Positions 18,132-27,035 of a DNA stretch of 64,000 nt are shown in pieces (within the stretch, counting starts at the first letter, position 1; every line of letters starts with the position of its first letter). The stretch comes from Phycisphaeraceae bacterium. GTDB taxonomy: Bacteria > Planctomycetota > Phycisphaerae > Phycisphaerales > UBA1924. The position numbers and the translations under genes were made by a program. The notes beneath the pieces are model-generated. The model made no database searches. It was not told where the DNA came from and saw only the letters and a program-made list of their open reading frames with translations. The stretch spans positions 2,273,649-2,337,648 of the forward strand of contig CP075368.1 in assembly GCA_019454185.1 (NCBI GenBank). Direction: 5' to 3'.

Positions 18132-18177
18132 CCACTCTGCTACAAGCGCCTCGGCGCGCATCAACAGGGGTTTACGC

Positions 18178-18486
18178 ATGTCGCAGGGCAGGTCCTCACT
18201 TCTCTCAGGCACAGGATTGGAAGAGTCCGCTTCCTCAAAGGGTGGCAAGGCCCCCAAGGGATCTGGCGGCGGCCTCGACGGTGCCGGAATGGTGAAGCTC
18301 GCAATCGGCGGCGTCGCACTCGTCGCCGGCGTCTTCCTCATCCTCCGCAGTCTCGGCGTCTTTGAGCCGAATCAATACGGCCCGGCAATCCCCGAGGCAC
18401 AAGCCCAGCAGATCGAGGAAGAGCGTAAGGCCGAGGAAAAGAAGTTCCTCGAACTCAACAAGAACGTCCAGATCGGTGGCGCATAA
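18178..18486 (+). CDS. Small single-pass membrane protein of unknown function
   Basis: 102 residues from ATG 18178, preceded by AGGGG. A Gly/Ser/Lys-rich N-terminus (SKGGKAPKGSGGGLDG) leads to one membrane helix at about 38-57 (VKLAIGGVALVAGVFLIL), then a charged helix rich in Glu and Lys (QIEEERKAEEKKFLELNK). It is not recognised as a named family. It has its own consensus promoter and is followed by a hairpin terminator, so it is probably a monocistronic, well-expressed gene. A start at 18091 would run through the promoter and is rejected. Confidence 0.75.
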   Translation: MSQGRSSLLSGTGLEESASSKGGKAPKGSGGGLDGAGMVKLAIGGVALVAGVFLILRSLGVFEPNQYGPAIPEAQAQQIEEERKAEEKKFLELNKNVQIGGA

Positions 18487-18533
18487 AAGCCCTGTCCGAA
18501 TCGCTCACCATCACACCCATTCCATGCACCCGA

Positions 18534-18561
18534 GCAGCCGCCACGTGCGGCTGCGTTTGTT
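18534..18561 (+). terminator. Rho-independent terminator-like hairpin
   Basis: An 8-bp perfect stem GCAGCCGC/GCGGCTGC (18534-18541 and 18547-18554) with a 5-base loop, followed by GTTTGTT. It lies 48 bases after the small membrane protein stop. Confidence 0.7.
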
Positions 18562-18723
18562 AGAGCGGTTGAAGTTCAGGCGTAGCGGCTGGAGCGTCGG
18601 CGAGACAAGCGTGGCGCGGAGGCCGAAGCAGGCGTATCCCCAGTGATACGCCGATACAGGCCGACAATGCCACGCGAAGTCGCAGCCAGCTCCGGACGCT
18701 ACGAATGGACTGAAACTGCTCTA
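18561..18723. repeat. 163-bp near-palindromic element with TAGAGC/GCTCTA ends
   Basis: The whole interval folds back on itself. Paired blocks, outer to inner, are TAGAGC/GCTCTA, CGTAGCG/CGCTACG (18581-18587 with 18697-18703), GCGTGGC/GCCACGC (18609-18615 with 18669-18675) and GGCGTATC/GATACGCC (18631-18638 with 18645-18652), around a 6-base loop. Arms are about 80 bases with scattered mismatches. No coding frame. It resembles palindromic intergenic elements or MITEs of other bacteria; no second copy was noticed in this window. Confidence 0.7.
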
Positions 18724-18782
18724 GCCGCACGCCGCCCCGGAGTTCAGCCCTTCCGAACTCAACATGCAGAGAGCCATCTCGC

Positions 18783-20258
18783 TCAATTCGGAGCGGCCAC
18801 AGACTTGTAGATCTGTGTGCAACGCTCGGCCGCGCCATCCCACGTAAGACGCCGCACCTCGAACCGTCCGTGCTCGCGCAGCGTCTGGCTCAGCGGCGGG
18901 TACTTCAGCACGGCCACGATCTTGTTGGCCATCTCGTCGATATCCCAGAAATCAACCTTCAGCGCGTGCGTCAGCACCTCCGACACGCCCGACTGCTTCG
19001 AGATGATCACCGGCGTGTCGTGGCTCATCGCCTCCAGGGGAGCAATGCCGAACGGCTCCGACACGCTCGGCATCACGTAGCAATCCGCCATCTTGAACAC
19101 ACGCTCCACATCCGCGCCGCGCAGGAAGCCCGTGAACAACACCTTGTTCCCGATCCCCATCCCCGCGGCCAGCTCGATCATCCGCAGCGCCATGTCACCC
19201 GACCCGGCCACCACGAACTTCACGTTGTCCACCTTCTCAAGCACCCGCTTCGCCGCCGCGATGAAATACTCCGGCCCCTTCTGCATGGTGATCCGGCCGA
19301 GGAACAGCACGATCTTGTCCCGCGCCTCGATCGTCTGCTGAGGGACGGGCTGCCCCGACTCCTGATCGACGCCGTTGTACACGACCTCGATCTTCTCCGC
19401 CGGAACCCCGTACCGCCTCGTGCAGATCCCCTTGGTCAGCATCGACACGGCGATCACCTTCGCCGCCGCGTGCATCCCCTCGCGCTCGATGTCGTACACA
19501 CGCTGATTCACATGCTCGCCCGAGCGATCAAACTCCGTCGCATGCACGTGCACCACCAGCGGCTTACCCGTCACATACGACAAGGCGATCCCCGCCGGAT
19601 AGGTCAGCCAGTCGTGCGCGTGGATGACATCGAAACTCTCGCGGTACCCGAGCGCGACGACCATCCTTGAATAGCGCTCGGCATCCGCGACCAGATCGCC
19701 CCCATACTGAGAATCACCCTGCTGCATCGGCTTCATCGCCGCGATCGCGGCACCGATCGCCGCCGCACCGACGCCGCCCCCGACGCTCCCGCCGAACCAC
19801 GCCATCGCGTCCGACGCGCTCGTCATCGAACCCATCGAACGCATCGCGTCCATCATCCGATCGACCGCGTGCGGCGCACGGGGATACGGGCTCACAAACG
19901 TCGATTCGACCGCGTGAACGCTCGACCCCGTCATCTCGATCGGGCGGCCATCCGGTGCGGTCAGCGCACCCTGCCGGCCCGCAGAAGCCCCCGCAGGACC
20001 ACCCCCGATGCCCGCATCAGACTGATGAGCCGCCGCGCCGCTCGCGGTTGCCGCCAGCGACGCAACGCTCGCGGGGCTGAGCAATCGCACATGCGTGCGA
20101 TGCGTGTCCGCGATCGGGCGAGGCAACACGAAAATGACCTGGTGACCCTGCCGATCCAGCGCGCGCGTCAACCCGTAGCAAGCCACACCGAGCCCGCCCG
20201 CAATAAACGGCGGAAACTCCCAGCCCAGCATCAGGATCCGCATCGGACGCTCCGCCAT
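18783..20258 (-). CDS. Glycosyltransferase family 4/5 (GT-B, glycogen-synthase-like)
   Basis: 491 residues. N-terminal MRILMLGWEFPPFIAGGLGVACYGLTRAL is the starch/glycogen-synthase-like acceptor loop. FDVIHAHDWLTYPAG and KPLVVHVHATEFDRSG sit mid-protein. The C-terminal GT-B half has EVVYNGVD, LFLGRITMQKGPEYFI and the nucleotide-sugar site SVSEPFGIAPLEAMSHDTPVI. A Gly/Ala/Met-rich low-complexity insert spans about residues 70-190 and is not normal for the family. It is cytosolic, probably using ADP- or UDP-glucose for storage glucan or extracellular polysaccharide; the donor cannot be decided from sequence. The hypothetical gene 70 bases upstream is on the same strand. Confidence 0.88.
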   Translation of the reverse strand: MAERPMRILMLGWEFPPFIAGGLGVACYGLTRALDRQGHQVIFVLPRPIADTHRTHVRLLSPASVASLAATASGAAAHQSDAGIGGGPAGASAGRQGALTAPDGRPIEMTGSSVHAVESTFVSPYPRAPHAVDRMMDAMRSMGSMTSASDAMAWFGGSVGGGVGAAAIGAAIAAMKPMQQGDSQYGGDLVADAERYSRMVVALGYRESFDVIHAHDWLTYPAGIALSYVTGKPLVVHVHATEFDRSGEHVNQRVYDIEREGMHAAAKVIAVSMLTKGICTRRYGVPAEKIEVVYNGVDQESGQPVPQQTIEARDKIVLFLGRITMQKGPEYFIAAAKRVLEKVDNVKFVVAGSGDMALRMIELAAGMGIGNKVLFTGFLRGADVERVFKMADCYVMPSVSEPFGIAPLEAMSHDTPVIISKQSGVSEVLTHALKVDFWDIDEMANKIVAVLKYPPLSQTLREHGRFEVRRLTWDGAAERCTQIYKSVAAPN

Positions 20259-20328
20259 CGCTCACGCGATCCCTTCATTCGAATCCGACCCGCACACACC
20301 CGGAGCACGCCGCACACCGGCGCTGCAC

Positions 20329-20808
20329 TCACTCGTCCCCATCCGCTTCCATATCACCGAGATTGCGGAAGCAGGCCTCGTACGCGAGCAGAACCCCCGA
20401 GACCTCATCCGCGTTGCGCTCAGACGCCCGCCCGGGCAGCCGCGTCCGAAACGTGAACAGCTTGTCCTCAGATCGATAGTGCTCAACCGCAAGACCCGAG
20501 GCATCGCGACCGCCGATACGGACCCCGAGATCCGCGAGTTCGTCGTCCAGCAACTCCGAAATCTTGTCCCCTGTGTTCAAGAGATCCGCCTCGATCGAGT
20601 GGCTCAACCAGCGATCGGCCATCACCAGCGACACGCTCACCACATCGCCATCGACCTCAACGCGATACGACGCAGGCGCCGCCGCACCTTTCGCCTCACA
20701 CTCCAGACGCGCCGCACCCTCGATCGAAACACGTCCGAAGACGCCCGCACCCGTCGCACGAGCCAACACCCCGCCCAGCAGCCCGGAATGTGATACCGCT
20801 CCGTTCAC
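20329..20808 (-). CDS. Conserved-looking hypothetical protein
   Basis: 159 residues from GTG 20808, with GGAG at a normal distance upstream. Beta-rich first half (SYRVEVDGDVVSVSLVMADRWLSHSIEAD) and an acidic helical end (EVSGVLLAYEACFRNLGDMEADGDE). No membrane segment or signal peptide. I do not recognise the family. It precedes the glycosyltransferase by 70 bases on the same strand, so the two may be co-transcribed. Coding is supported by the ribosome-binding site and amino-acid pattern; function unknown. Confidence 0.65.
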   Translation of the reverse strand: MNGAVSHSGLLGGVLARATGAGVFGRVSIEGAARLECEAKGAAAPASYRVEVDGDVVSVSLVMADRWLSHSIEADLLNTGDKISELLDDELADLGVRIGGRDASGLAVEHYRSEDKLFTFRTRLPGRASERNADEVSGVLLAYEACFRNLGDMEADGDE

Positions 20809-20990
20809 GCCATACTCCGACTGTTACCCAAGATCACCATCACCACACCACGACCAAACACCGATACCGGGGCTTCCACGAACGAATCGCTCGCGGCGGC
20901 CTGTTCCAAGACTCCATGCCGAATCGGGCCACACGATAGGCCCCTCCGATCTCAGAATCCCCCTCAACACCCTCTCTCAACACACGCAAC

Positions 20991-21019
20991 TCGACACCCA
21001 GATTCCTCTGGCCTATTCT
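20991..21019 (+). promoter_or_regulatory. Likely promoter of the tRNA-Leu gene
   Basis: TCGACA (20991-20996), a 17-base spacer and TATTCT (21014-21019), ending 36 bases before the tRNA. One mismatch from TTGACA and two from TATAAT. Confidence 0.5.
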
Positions 21020-21055
21020 CAATGCTCGCCGGTCGTTCAGCGACCAGGCCATCAC

Positions 21056-21139
21056 GCCCAGATGGCGGAACTGGCAGACGCGCTACCTTGAGGTGGTAGT
21101 CCTGGCAACAGGGTGGAGGTTCGAGTCCTCTTCTGGGCA
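21056..21139 (+). tRNA. tRNA-Leu (anticodon GAG)
   Basis: 84-nt class II tRNA. Acceptor arm GCCCAGA (21056-21062) pairs with TCTGGGC (21132-21138), with discriminator A at 21139. Anticodon stem CTACC/GGTAG with loop TTGAGGT gives anticodon GAG, reading CUC/CUU Leu codons. The long variable arm and the T-arm GGTTCGAGTCC are present. The CCA end is not encoded. Confidence 0.97.
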
Positions 21140-21272
21140 TTTCTGCTCGGACGCAAAGGCGTCCGCTGCGCATACGTCGCTCCGACCCCTGCGCTCCCCC
21201 GCATAGGGTCTTTCCCTCGCAAGCCCTTTGTCGCTGGACACATCCGTCCGGTTCCATCACAATGCAAGCGCG

Positions 21273-22607
21273 ATGAAACCCAGACGCCGTTCGATGTCTC
21301 TCGTGGGGACCGCTCGCACGCTCCTCCTGAGCGGCACGCTCTGCATCATCAGCGTCGCTATCGCCGACCAGCCCGCATCCAACACCATCACCGCGCCCTC
21401 GCGCGACGCAGAGCCCGAGTGCATCCTCCACCTCGTCGGCGGGAGGCAACTCCAGGCACGCCTGATCTCACGATCAGACGCCGAAATCGTCGTACGCGTC
21501 GGACCCATCCCCACCACCTACAAGCGATCAGAAGTCGATCGACTCGAGATCCTCCCCCCGGTCCTCGATCGCTACCGCTCCATGCGGGCGGCCATCGACG
21601 ACTCCGATGTCCCCTCCCTCATGGTGCTCGTCGACTGGCTCCGCTCGCGCGACCAATACGCCGAAGCAGTCGCAGAGCTCGATCACATCCTCAGGATCGA
21701 ACCCGGAAACATCCGCGCCCGGCAAATCAAGACACTCATCGAGCAGCACCTGGTCCTCCAGCAGAATCCGGCCCCACCTGCCGATCCCGCAGCGGCCACC
21801 GCAACGCCTCGTGCTCCCAGGACCAACCGTCCCGAGTTCCCACTCCTGAACGCCGACGAGATCAACCTCATCAAGGTCTACGAGATCGACCTCGCCAAGC
21901 CCCCGAGGATGCGCGTCGATCGCCAGACCATCGAAGACCTCATCCGGGCCTACCCCCACTCCGATCTGATCCCAACCTCCAGAGAGGGGCGAGACGCGCT
22001 CCTCCGACAGAGCCCCGACCGCATCCTCGACCTCATGTTCCGACTCCGCGCCAGAGAGTTCTACTCCCGTGTCCAGGTCCTCGACCAGCCCGAATCGCTC
22101 AAGGCCTTCCGCGACAAGGTCCACTCCACCTGGATCATGAACTCCTGCGCCACCGACCGTTGCCACGGCGGAACCGACGCAGGCAGACTCGTCCTCTACA
22201 ACCGCTCGCGAAACGCCGAAGCCGCGGTCTACACCAACTTCCTCATCCTCGATCGCTCCACGCTCACCGATGGAACGCCCCTGATCAACTACGACCAGCC
22301 CCAGCGCTCGCCCCTCCTTCACATGGCACTCCCCAGGGAGCGATCCCTCTTCCCCCACCCCGAAACCCTCGCCGCACGCGCCTGGAAACCCGTCTTCACC
22401 TCCCAGCGAGACCGCCGCTTCGAGGACGCGCTCGACTGGATCAGAACCATGTACCGTCCACGTCCTGAATATCCCATCACGTTCGTCCCCCCCACCGGTG
22501 AGACACTGCTCCGCCGGGCTGCCGACCAGCCGCGGGACGCCGATCCGCCCGAGCCCGACCCACAGGAACTCCCCGATGAGACCCCTTCAATCGAACCGCC
22601 ACGATGA
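21273..22607 (+). CDS. Secreted protein with CX4CH motif
   Basis: 444 residues. A signal peptide of about 32 residues (LLLSGTLCIISVAIADQ), a short beta domain (ILHLVGGRQLQARLISRSDAEIVVR) typical of planctomycete secreted proteins, a TPR-like pair (DQYAEAVAELDHILRIEPGN), a Pro/Ala linker at about 165-188, then a helical domain holding NSCATDRCHGG at 290-300. Cys292, Cys297 and His298 form a CX4CH site, the spacing seen at two hemes of tetraheme cytochrome c3; ordinary c-type hemes use CX2CH. It could bind a heme covalently or, less likely, a metal. Its stop overlaps or abuts the lipoprotein gene region. Start choice: ATG 21273 directly before the signal peptide; an ATG at 21228 is also in frame. 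Confidence 0.75.
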   Translation: MKPRRRSMSLVGTARTLLLSGTLCIISVAIADQPASNTITAPSRDAEPECILHLVGGRQLQARLISRSDAEIVVRVGPIPTTYKRSEVDRLEILPPVLDRYRSMRAAIDDSDVPSLMVLVDWLRSRDQYAEAVAELDHILRIEPGNIRARQIKTLIEQHLVLQQNPAPPADPAAATATPRAPRTNRPEFPLLNADEINLIKVYEIDLAKPPRMRVDRQTIEDLIRAYPHSDLIPTSREGRDALLRQSPDRILDLMFRLRAREFYSRVQVLDQPESLKAFRDKVHSTWIMNSCATDRCHGGTDAGRLVLYNRSRNAEAAVYTNFLILDRSTLTDGTPLINYDQPQRSPLLHMALPRERSLFPHPETLAARAWKPVFTSQRDRRFEDALDWIRTMYRPRPEYPITFVPPTGETLLRRAADQPRDADPPEPDPQELPDETPSIEPPR

Positions 22608-22702
22608 GCGATGCGGATTGTGCTAAAGTCTCCCACGGGGTCGCCCGGGCCCTCTCTGGCCCCAAAGCCACCCCAGCATCTACTCCCGAGAGCCACCCAC
22701 AC

Positions 22703-24709
22703 ATGCGTCACACAAGACCCAACAAAGCCATCACAAACCACCGCGCGGCCATCGTCCTGACCGTGCTCCTCGCGGGGCTCGCATCCGGATGCGACCGCGA
22801 TGCCGAAGCACGCAAGGCCATCGACGCCGCGAACGTCCAACTCGCGACGCTCAACTCCGGCCTCGGCAGCTCTCCGACCGCCGCGACACGCGACAAGGTC
22901 TACACCAGCGTCACGACCTCGCTCACAGCCGCCGCCGGCTCCGATCGCGCCGCATACGCCGCTTCCGCGAACATCCTCCTCGCCAAGGCCCACGCCGGCC
23001 TTGCCGAGACACCCGCGGCCACCGCCGCATCCATCGAGTCTGATTCTCTGAATCGCTCGCGCGTCATCCGCGCCGACCTCGCCCAGTGGCTCGAAATGTC
23101 CGCCATCGCCCAGGCCGCAGAGCGATACGACCCCTCCGGCGAGATCGCCCAACTCGATTCACAGATCAAGCAGATCGCCGACGCCATCGCCGGGCTCACC
23201 AGGGCTCGCGAGCAGGTCTCCGCTCGCCACGCGGCCCTCACATCCGAGGCATCCGATCTCAACGCCCAGGCAGGCACGATCCGAAACGCCATCGGCGAAC
23301 TCCGAATCCGCTCAACAACCGTCACCGCCACCGAAGCCGCGGCCATCTCCGAGCGCATCCGCGAACAGAGCCGAAACGCCGACGCCCTCGAACGCCGCGC
23401 CTCCGAGATCCTCGCCGAGGCATCCCCGATCGTTCCGCAGATCGAAGAGATCGACCTCAATATCGCCGGCCTCAACAACCAGACGAACTCGCTCCGCGCC
23501 GCCCAGGCCGCCGCCCTCCAACGAGGCAAAGACGCCAAGACCGAAGCCGCAGAGGCCCGCGCCCTCGCATCCGCCGCCGCACAGCGTCTCGACACCGCCG
23601 TCAACGAACTCGTCTCTCTTCGCGAAGGCGATCTCACAAGGGCCTATGAGCAGGCGCTCCGTTCACTCTCGACATCCTCCGCGGCCGCACGCAAGGCCGC
23701 GAACGACAACCGCACCGGCGCCAAGCTCGCCGAGGGCACCGCACTCCAGATCTCCGGCGACCTTCTCTGGCAGCAGGCACACGGCCTCGCCGAGCACCAC
23801 GCCCTGATGTCCTCGCTCGCCTCCGCTTCTCCCGACCTCCCGCGCAGCGGCGCGTACGCCGGCATCGCCGCCTCCGCCTCGACCGCTCGCTCCGAGGCCC
23901 TGCTCCGCGCCGCCGAGGCCTATGAGCAGGCCAAGAACGCCCTCACCTCCGCCGGCGCGAAGGGCGAAACCAGCACGCGCCTCGAACGCGTCGGCCGCAT
24001 GCTCGATCTCATCATCCAGGCCACCCAGGGCCAGGAAGTCGACTGGGCCGCTGCCGGTCGCGCTCCCGCCCCGATGAGCGAATCGTTCGACGAGTCTTCG
24101 GGCTCGCTCTCCGGCGAAACGCCCGACCTCGCCTCGACGATCCAGGGGTGGCTCGATCGCCTGAACGCCGGCGACGGTGCCTTCATCTCAAGCATCGTCT
24201 ATTCCGACATCCCCGCGCTCAATGCCATGATGTCCTCGATGGGCGATCTCATCGTCAAGGGCCAGCGACTCGACGCGCTCTGCACCGAACGCTTCGGACA
24301 GTCCCTCACCGAGTTCGCCTCGTCACAGGCACAGGGAATGCCCGGCGTCTCCGGGCTGCCGGATCTCGGCTCGTTCTCCGCGCAAGACCTCGACATACAG
24401 ACCGTCGGCGATCGGGCCGAACTCACACTCGAAGACGGCACCACACTCCGTTTCCGCATGTTCAACGACGGCTGGAAGCTCGACCTGTCGAAGAACTCAC
24501 TCCCCGAAGAACTCGCGATGGTCGTCCCCATGCTCGACCAGCTCGCCCCCATCTTCCCCGCCATCGCATCCATCACCGACGAACTCATCGCCGAAACACA
24601 GGCCGGCGCATACGTCTCCACCCAGGCCGTCTACATCGCACAGCAGCAGAAAATGATGCCCATCATGCTCCAGATCATGGGCTCCATGCAGCCCCCCGGC
24701 GGCGGCTGA
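22703..24709 (+). CDS. Coiled-coil lipoprotein
   Basis: 668 residues from ATG 22703. A lipoprotein signal ends in LLAGLASGC (lipobox Cys about residue 30). A very long Ala/Glu/Arg helical region follows, with heptad-like repeats (for example AQLDSQIKQIADAIAGL and ISERIREQSRNADALERR), then a C-terminal alpha/beta domain of about 170 residues (DIQTVGDRAELTLEDGTTLRF, DGWKLDLSKN) resembling small NTF2/DUF-type folds that sense or bind something; I cannot name it. Probably exported to the outer face of the inner membrane or the outer membrane. It starts about 95 bases after the CX4CH gene on the same strand. Confidence 0.75.
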   Translation: MRHTRPNKAITNHRAAIVLTVLLAGLASGCDRDAEARKAIDAANVQLATLNSGLGSSPTAATRDKVYTSVTTSLTAAAGSDRAAYAASANILLAKAHAGLAETPAATAASIESDSLNRSRVIRADLAQWLEMSAIAQAAERYDPSGEIAQLDSQIKQIADAIAGLTRAREQVSARHAALTSEASDLNAQAGTIRNAIGELRIRSTTVTATEAAAISERIREQSRNADALERRASEILAEASPIVPQIEEIDLNIAGLNNQTNSLRAAQAAALQRGKDAKTEAAEARALASAAAQRLDTAVNELVSLREGDLTRAYEQALRSLSTSSAAARKAANDNRTGAKLAEGTALQISGDLLWQQAHGLAEHHALMSSLASASPDLPRSGAYAGIAASASTARSEALLRAAEAYEQAKNALTSAGAKGETSTRLERVGRMLDLIIQATQGQEVDWAAAGRAPAPMSESFDESSGSLSGETPDLASTIQGWLDRLNAGDGAFISSIVYSDIPALNAMMSSMGDLIVKGQRLDALCTERFGQSLTEFASSQAQGMPGVSGLPDLGSFSAQDLDIQTVGDRAELTLEDGTTLRFRMFNDGWKLDLSKNSLPEELAMVVPMLDQLAPIFPAIASITDELIAETQAGAYVSTQAVYIAQQQKMMPIMLQIMGSMQPPGGG

Positions 24710-24728
24710 ACCCCTACCAATTCGCCCG

Positions 24729-25703
24729 ATGACCGCACCCGAATCAATCGCAGAGCATCGCAGAGAAGACGGCCCACCTCTTCTCGATGTCTCCATGCAC
24801 CTCCACACACCCGCTTCCCCTGCCGTCGGCACCGTCGTCGGCTCCCAACGCTGCACCCGCCCCAAATCCCACGCCTTCGTTCGCCATATCTCGATCGACG
24901 TCTCAGGAACTTCTCTCGCAGGCGTCATCCGCCCCGGACAGTCCTTCGGAATCATCCCGCCCGGAACCGACGAGAAAGGACGCCCCCACAAGCTCCGGCT
25001 CTACTCCATCGCCTCACCCTCGCGTGGCGAGGATGGCGCAGGCAACGTCATCGCCACCACGGTCAAACGCACCATCGACGAGCACTGGGAATCGCACCGA
25101 CTCTTCCTCGGTGTCGCCTCAAACTACCTCTGCGACCTCCAGATCGGCGACAAGGTCTCGCTCACCGGGCCGAACGGCAAGCGCTTCGTCCTCCCCAAAG
25201 ACCCCTCCTCCCACGACTTCACCTTCTTCGCAACAGGCACCGGCATCGCCCCCTTCAGAGGCATGATCATCGATCTGCTCGAATCCGGCGCACACTCCAA
25301 GGTCACCCTCGTGATGGGCGTTCCGAATGCCAACGACCTCCTCTACCACGACGACCTGACCAACCTCGCCGCACGACATCCGAACTTTACCTACATCCCC
25401 ACCCTCAGCCGCGAGCGTCAGCCCGACGGCTCTCCCCCCGCTTACGTCCAGCAACGCCTCTCCACCCATCGCGAGATCCTCGAGCCCGGGCTCTGCTCAG
25501 ACCGAGGCCTGATCTACATCTGCGGCCTCGCGGGCATGGAAATCGGCATCTTCCAGCAACTCGCCCGCATCCTCCCGCCCCAGCACCTCGACACCTACCT
25601 CAAGCTCGATCCCGAGGCCCGATCCTCCATCGACACGTGGGAGCGTCGCATGATCCACAAGCAAGTCCGCCCCACTCGCCGCATCTTTACAGAGGTCTAC
25701 TGA
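24729..25703 (+). CDS. Plant-type ferredoxin-NADP(+) reductase
   Basis: 324 residues; passes electrons between ferredoxin or flavodoxin and NADP(H) through FAD. FAD-binding RLYSIASPSRGEDG, then the NYLCDLQIGDKVSLTGPNGK strand (plant-type FNRs have CSNFLCDLKPGD), the NADP motif FATGTGIAPFRGMI, and CGLAGMEIGI. The protein ends in EVY; a C-terminal aromatic residue stacking on the flavin is the mark of plant-type enzymes. Cytosolic, with no signal. The ATG at 24729 leaves a 19-base gap after the lipoprotein gene. No ferredoxin gene is nearby. Confidence 0.92.
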   Translation: MTAPESIAEHRREDGPPLLDVSMHLHTPASPAVGTVVGSQRCTRPKSHAFVRHISIDVSGTSLAGVIRPGQSFGIIPPGTDEKGRPHKLRLYSIASPSRGEDGAGNVIATTVKRTIDEHWESHRLFLGVASNYLCDLQIGDKVSLTGPNGKRFVLPKDPSSHDFTFFATGTGIAPFRGMIIDLLESGAHSKVTLVMGVPNANDLLYHDDLTNLAARHPNFTYIPTLSRERQPDGSPPAYVQQRLSTHREILEPGLCSDRGLIYICGLAGMEIGIFQQLARILPPQHLDTYLKLDPEARSSIDTWERRMIHKQVRPTRRIFTEVY

Positions 25704-25820
25704 GGCCCGTTCGAGCCAAGCCCCGGTCCTATTGTTGAGGCCCGGTTCGCGTCCCCCCAAAGCCGCATCCGGCCATTCTGTGAAGGTCCACGTCCGACCC
25801 GGACGAATCGGAGCACCCAC

Positions 25821-26951
25821 TTGGCGATTCTCACACCCAACACACGCGCCCGATCGCTGGCCCTCTTGCTGGCTCTCACGCTCGCGCTCTTCATCTCCCC
25901 GTGGGCCAGAGCACAGAACGAACTCCCGGCCGCTGTCGTCCAGTCCACAACGCTCAACGACGCACAACGCCAGGAAGCCGCACGCTACGCCCAGTCGGGG
26001 CTCGCCCTTCTGAGGAGCGCACAATGGTCCGAGGCCCGGCGCGGCCGCGACCAACTCCTCCGCCCCCTCGAAGACTCCCAGACCGCCTCATCCGTCTCCG
26101 TCGCCTTCCGCCTCGAGTACGCCCGCGAACTCGTCCCCACCCTCTCGACCCTCGCCGGCCGCGACCAGTCCGACCTGACCCGCCTCAACGCGATCCGCCT
26201 CCTCGGCGCGATCGCTACCGCTCAGTCCGCCGCCGCGATCGAGCCCCTGCTCACCGACGCCTCCCCCGCCATTCGGTTCATGGCATGCCAGGCCGCAGGC
26301 ACGACCTTCCGCGCTCTTGCGAGCTCCAGCCCCGCGCTCCCCTCCGGCGAGGCCGTCCGACTTGTCAACCGTCTTGCCTCACTCGCAACCTCCGAGAAGG
26401 ACCCCACAGTCGTTGACAGCGCGGTCACCGCCCTCGTCGACGCCTCGAAGGTCGATATCGCGAACTACACCGAAGTCCGCGAGGGCGCGTTCCAGCAGAT
26501 CGCCCGCTCCATGTCCGCACGCATCCAGGCACTCCCCACAGATTCGCTCGACGAGGCAACCCTCGCCACCATGCTCCGCGCGGGCGTCGCCGCACGCGAC
26601 GGGCTGATCGGGCGCACGAAGCTCAGCGCATCGCTCAACCGCGAACTCGCCGCCTTCGGAGGCGATCTCGTCGCCTATGTACGCACCCGACTCAAGGCCG
26701 GGCACATGCCCGCGCCCGGCTCCGGCATGCTCCGCTCCGCGCTCGAACAGCTCGCATCCACCGGCGAAGCGAACGTCTTCTACGCGCTGCTCGCTCTCGA
26801 CGTCTCGCGAGATCCCACGTCTGTCTCTTCCGTGCTGCAGGATGGCAACGCCCAGACCGATGCCCAGTTCATCCAGCAGGCCGAGACATTCATCAGAGAC
26901 ACGCTCGTCGCGAGGCCGCTCTCATTCCCCGCAGATCGATTCATCAAGTAA
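25821..26951 (+). CDS. Secreted HEAT-repeat-like protein
   Basis: 376 residues from TTG 25821, preceded by GGAG at seven bases. Signal peptide of about 31 residues (LALLLALTLALFISPWARA). The rest is all-helical with HEAT-like pairs (LNAIRLLGAIATAQSAAAIEPLL, IRFMACQAAGTTFRALA, VVDSAVTALVDAS). No catalytic motif. Probably a periplasmic scaffold; the name rests on repeat pattern only. It is 84 bases before the oligopeptide-binding protein gene, so the two may share a transcript. Confidence 0.7.
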   Translation: MAILTPNTRARSLALLLALTLALFISPWARAQNELPAAVVQSTTLNDAQRQEAARYAQSGLALLRSAQWSEARRGRDQLLRPLEDSQTASSVSVAFRLEYARELVPTLSTLAGRDQSDLTRLNAIRLLGAIATAQSAAAIEPLLTDASPAIRFMACQAAGTTFRALASSSPALPSGEAVRLVNRLASLATSEKDPTVVDSAVTALVDASKVDIANYTEVREGAFQQIARSMSARIQALPTDSLDEATLATMLRAGVAARDGLIGRTKLSASLNRELAAFGGDLVAYVRTRLKAGHMPAPGSGMLRSALEQLASTGEANVFYALLALDVSRDPTSVSSVLQDGNAQTDAQFIQQAETFIRDTLVARPLSFPADRFIK

Positions 26952-27035
26952 TCCGCTGCGGCAACGCCGGTCCCGCCAGATCCGACGCCAGATCGCCAAC
27001 CAGAAGAGCCGCCCGCCGGTACCCTTTGGAGCACG

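Noticed and set aside
20840..21055. 71-codon minus-strand reading frame before tRNA-Leu
   Set aside because: No ribosome-binding site, odd composition, and it overlaps the tRNA promoter.
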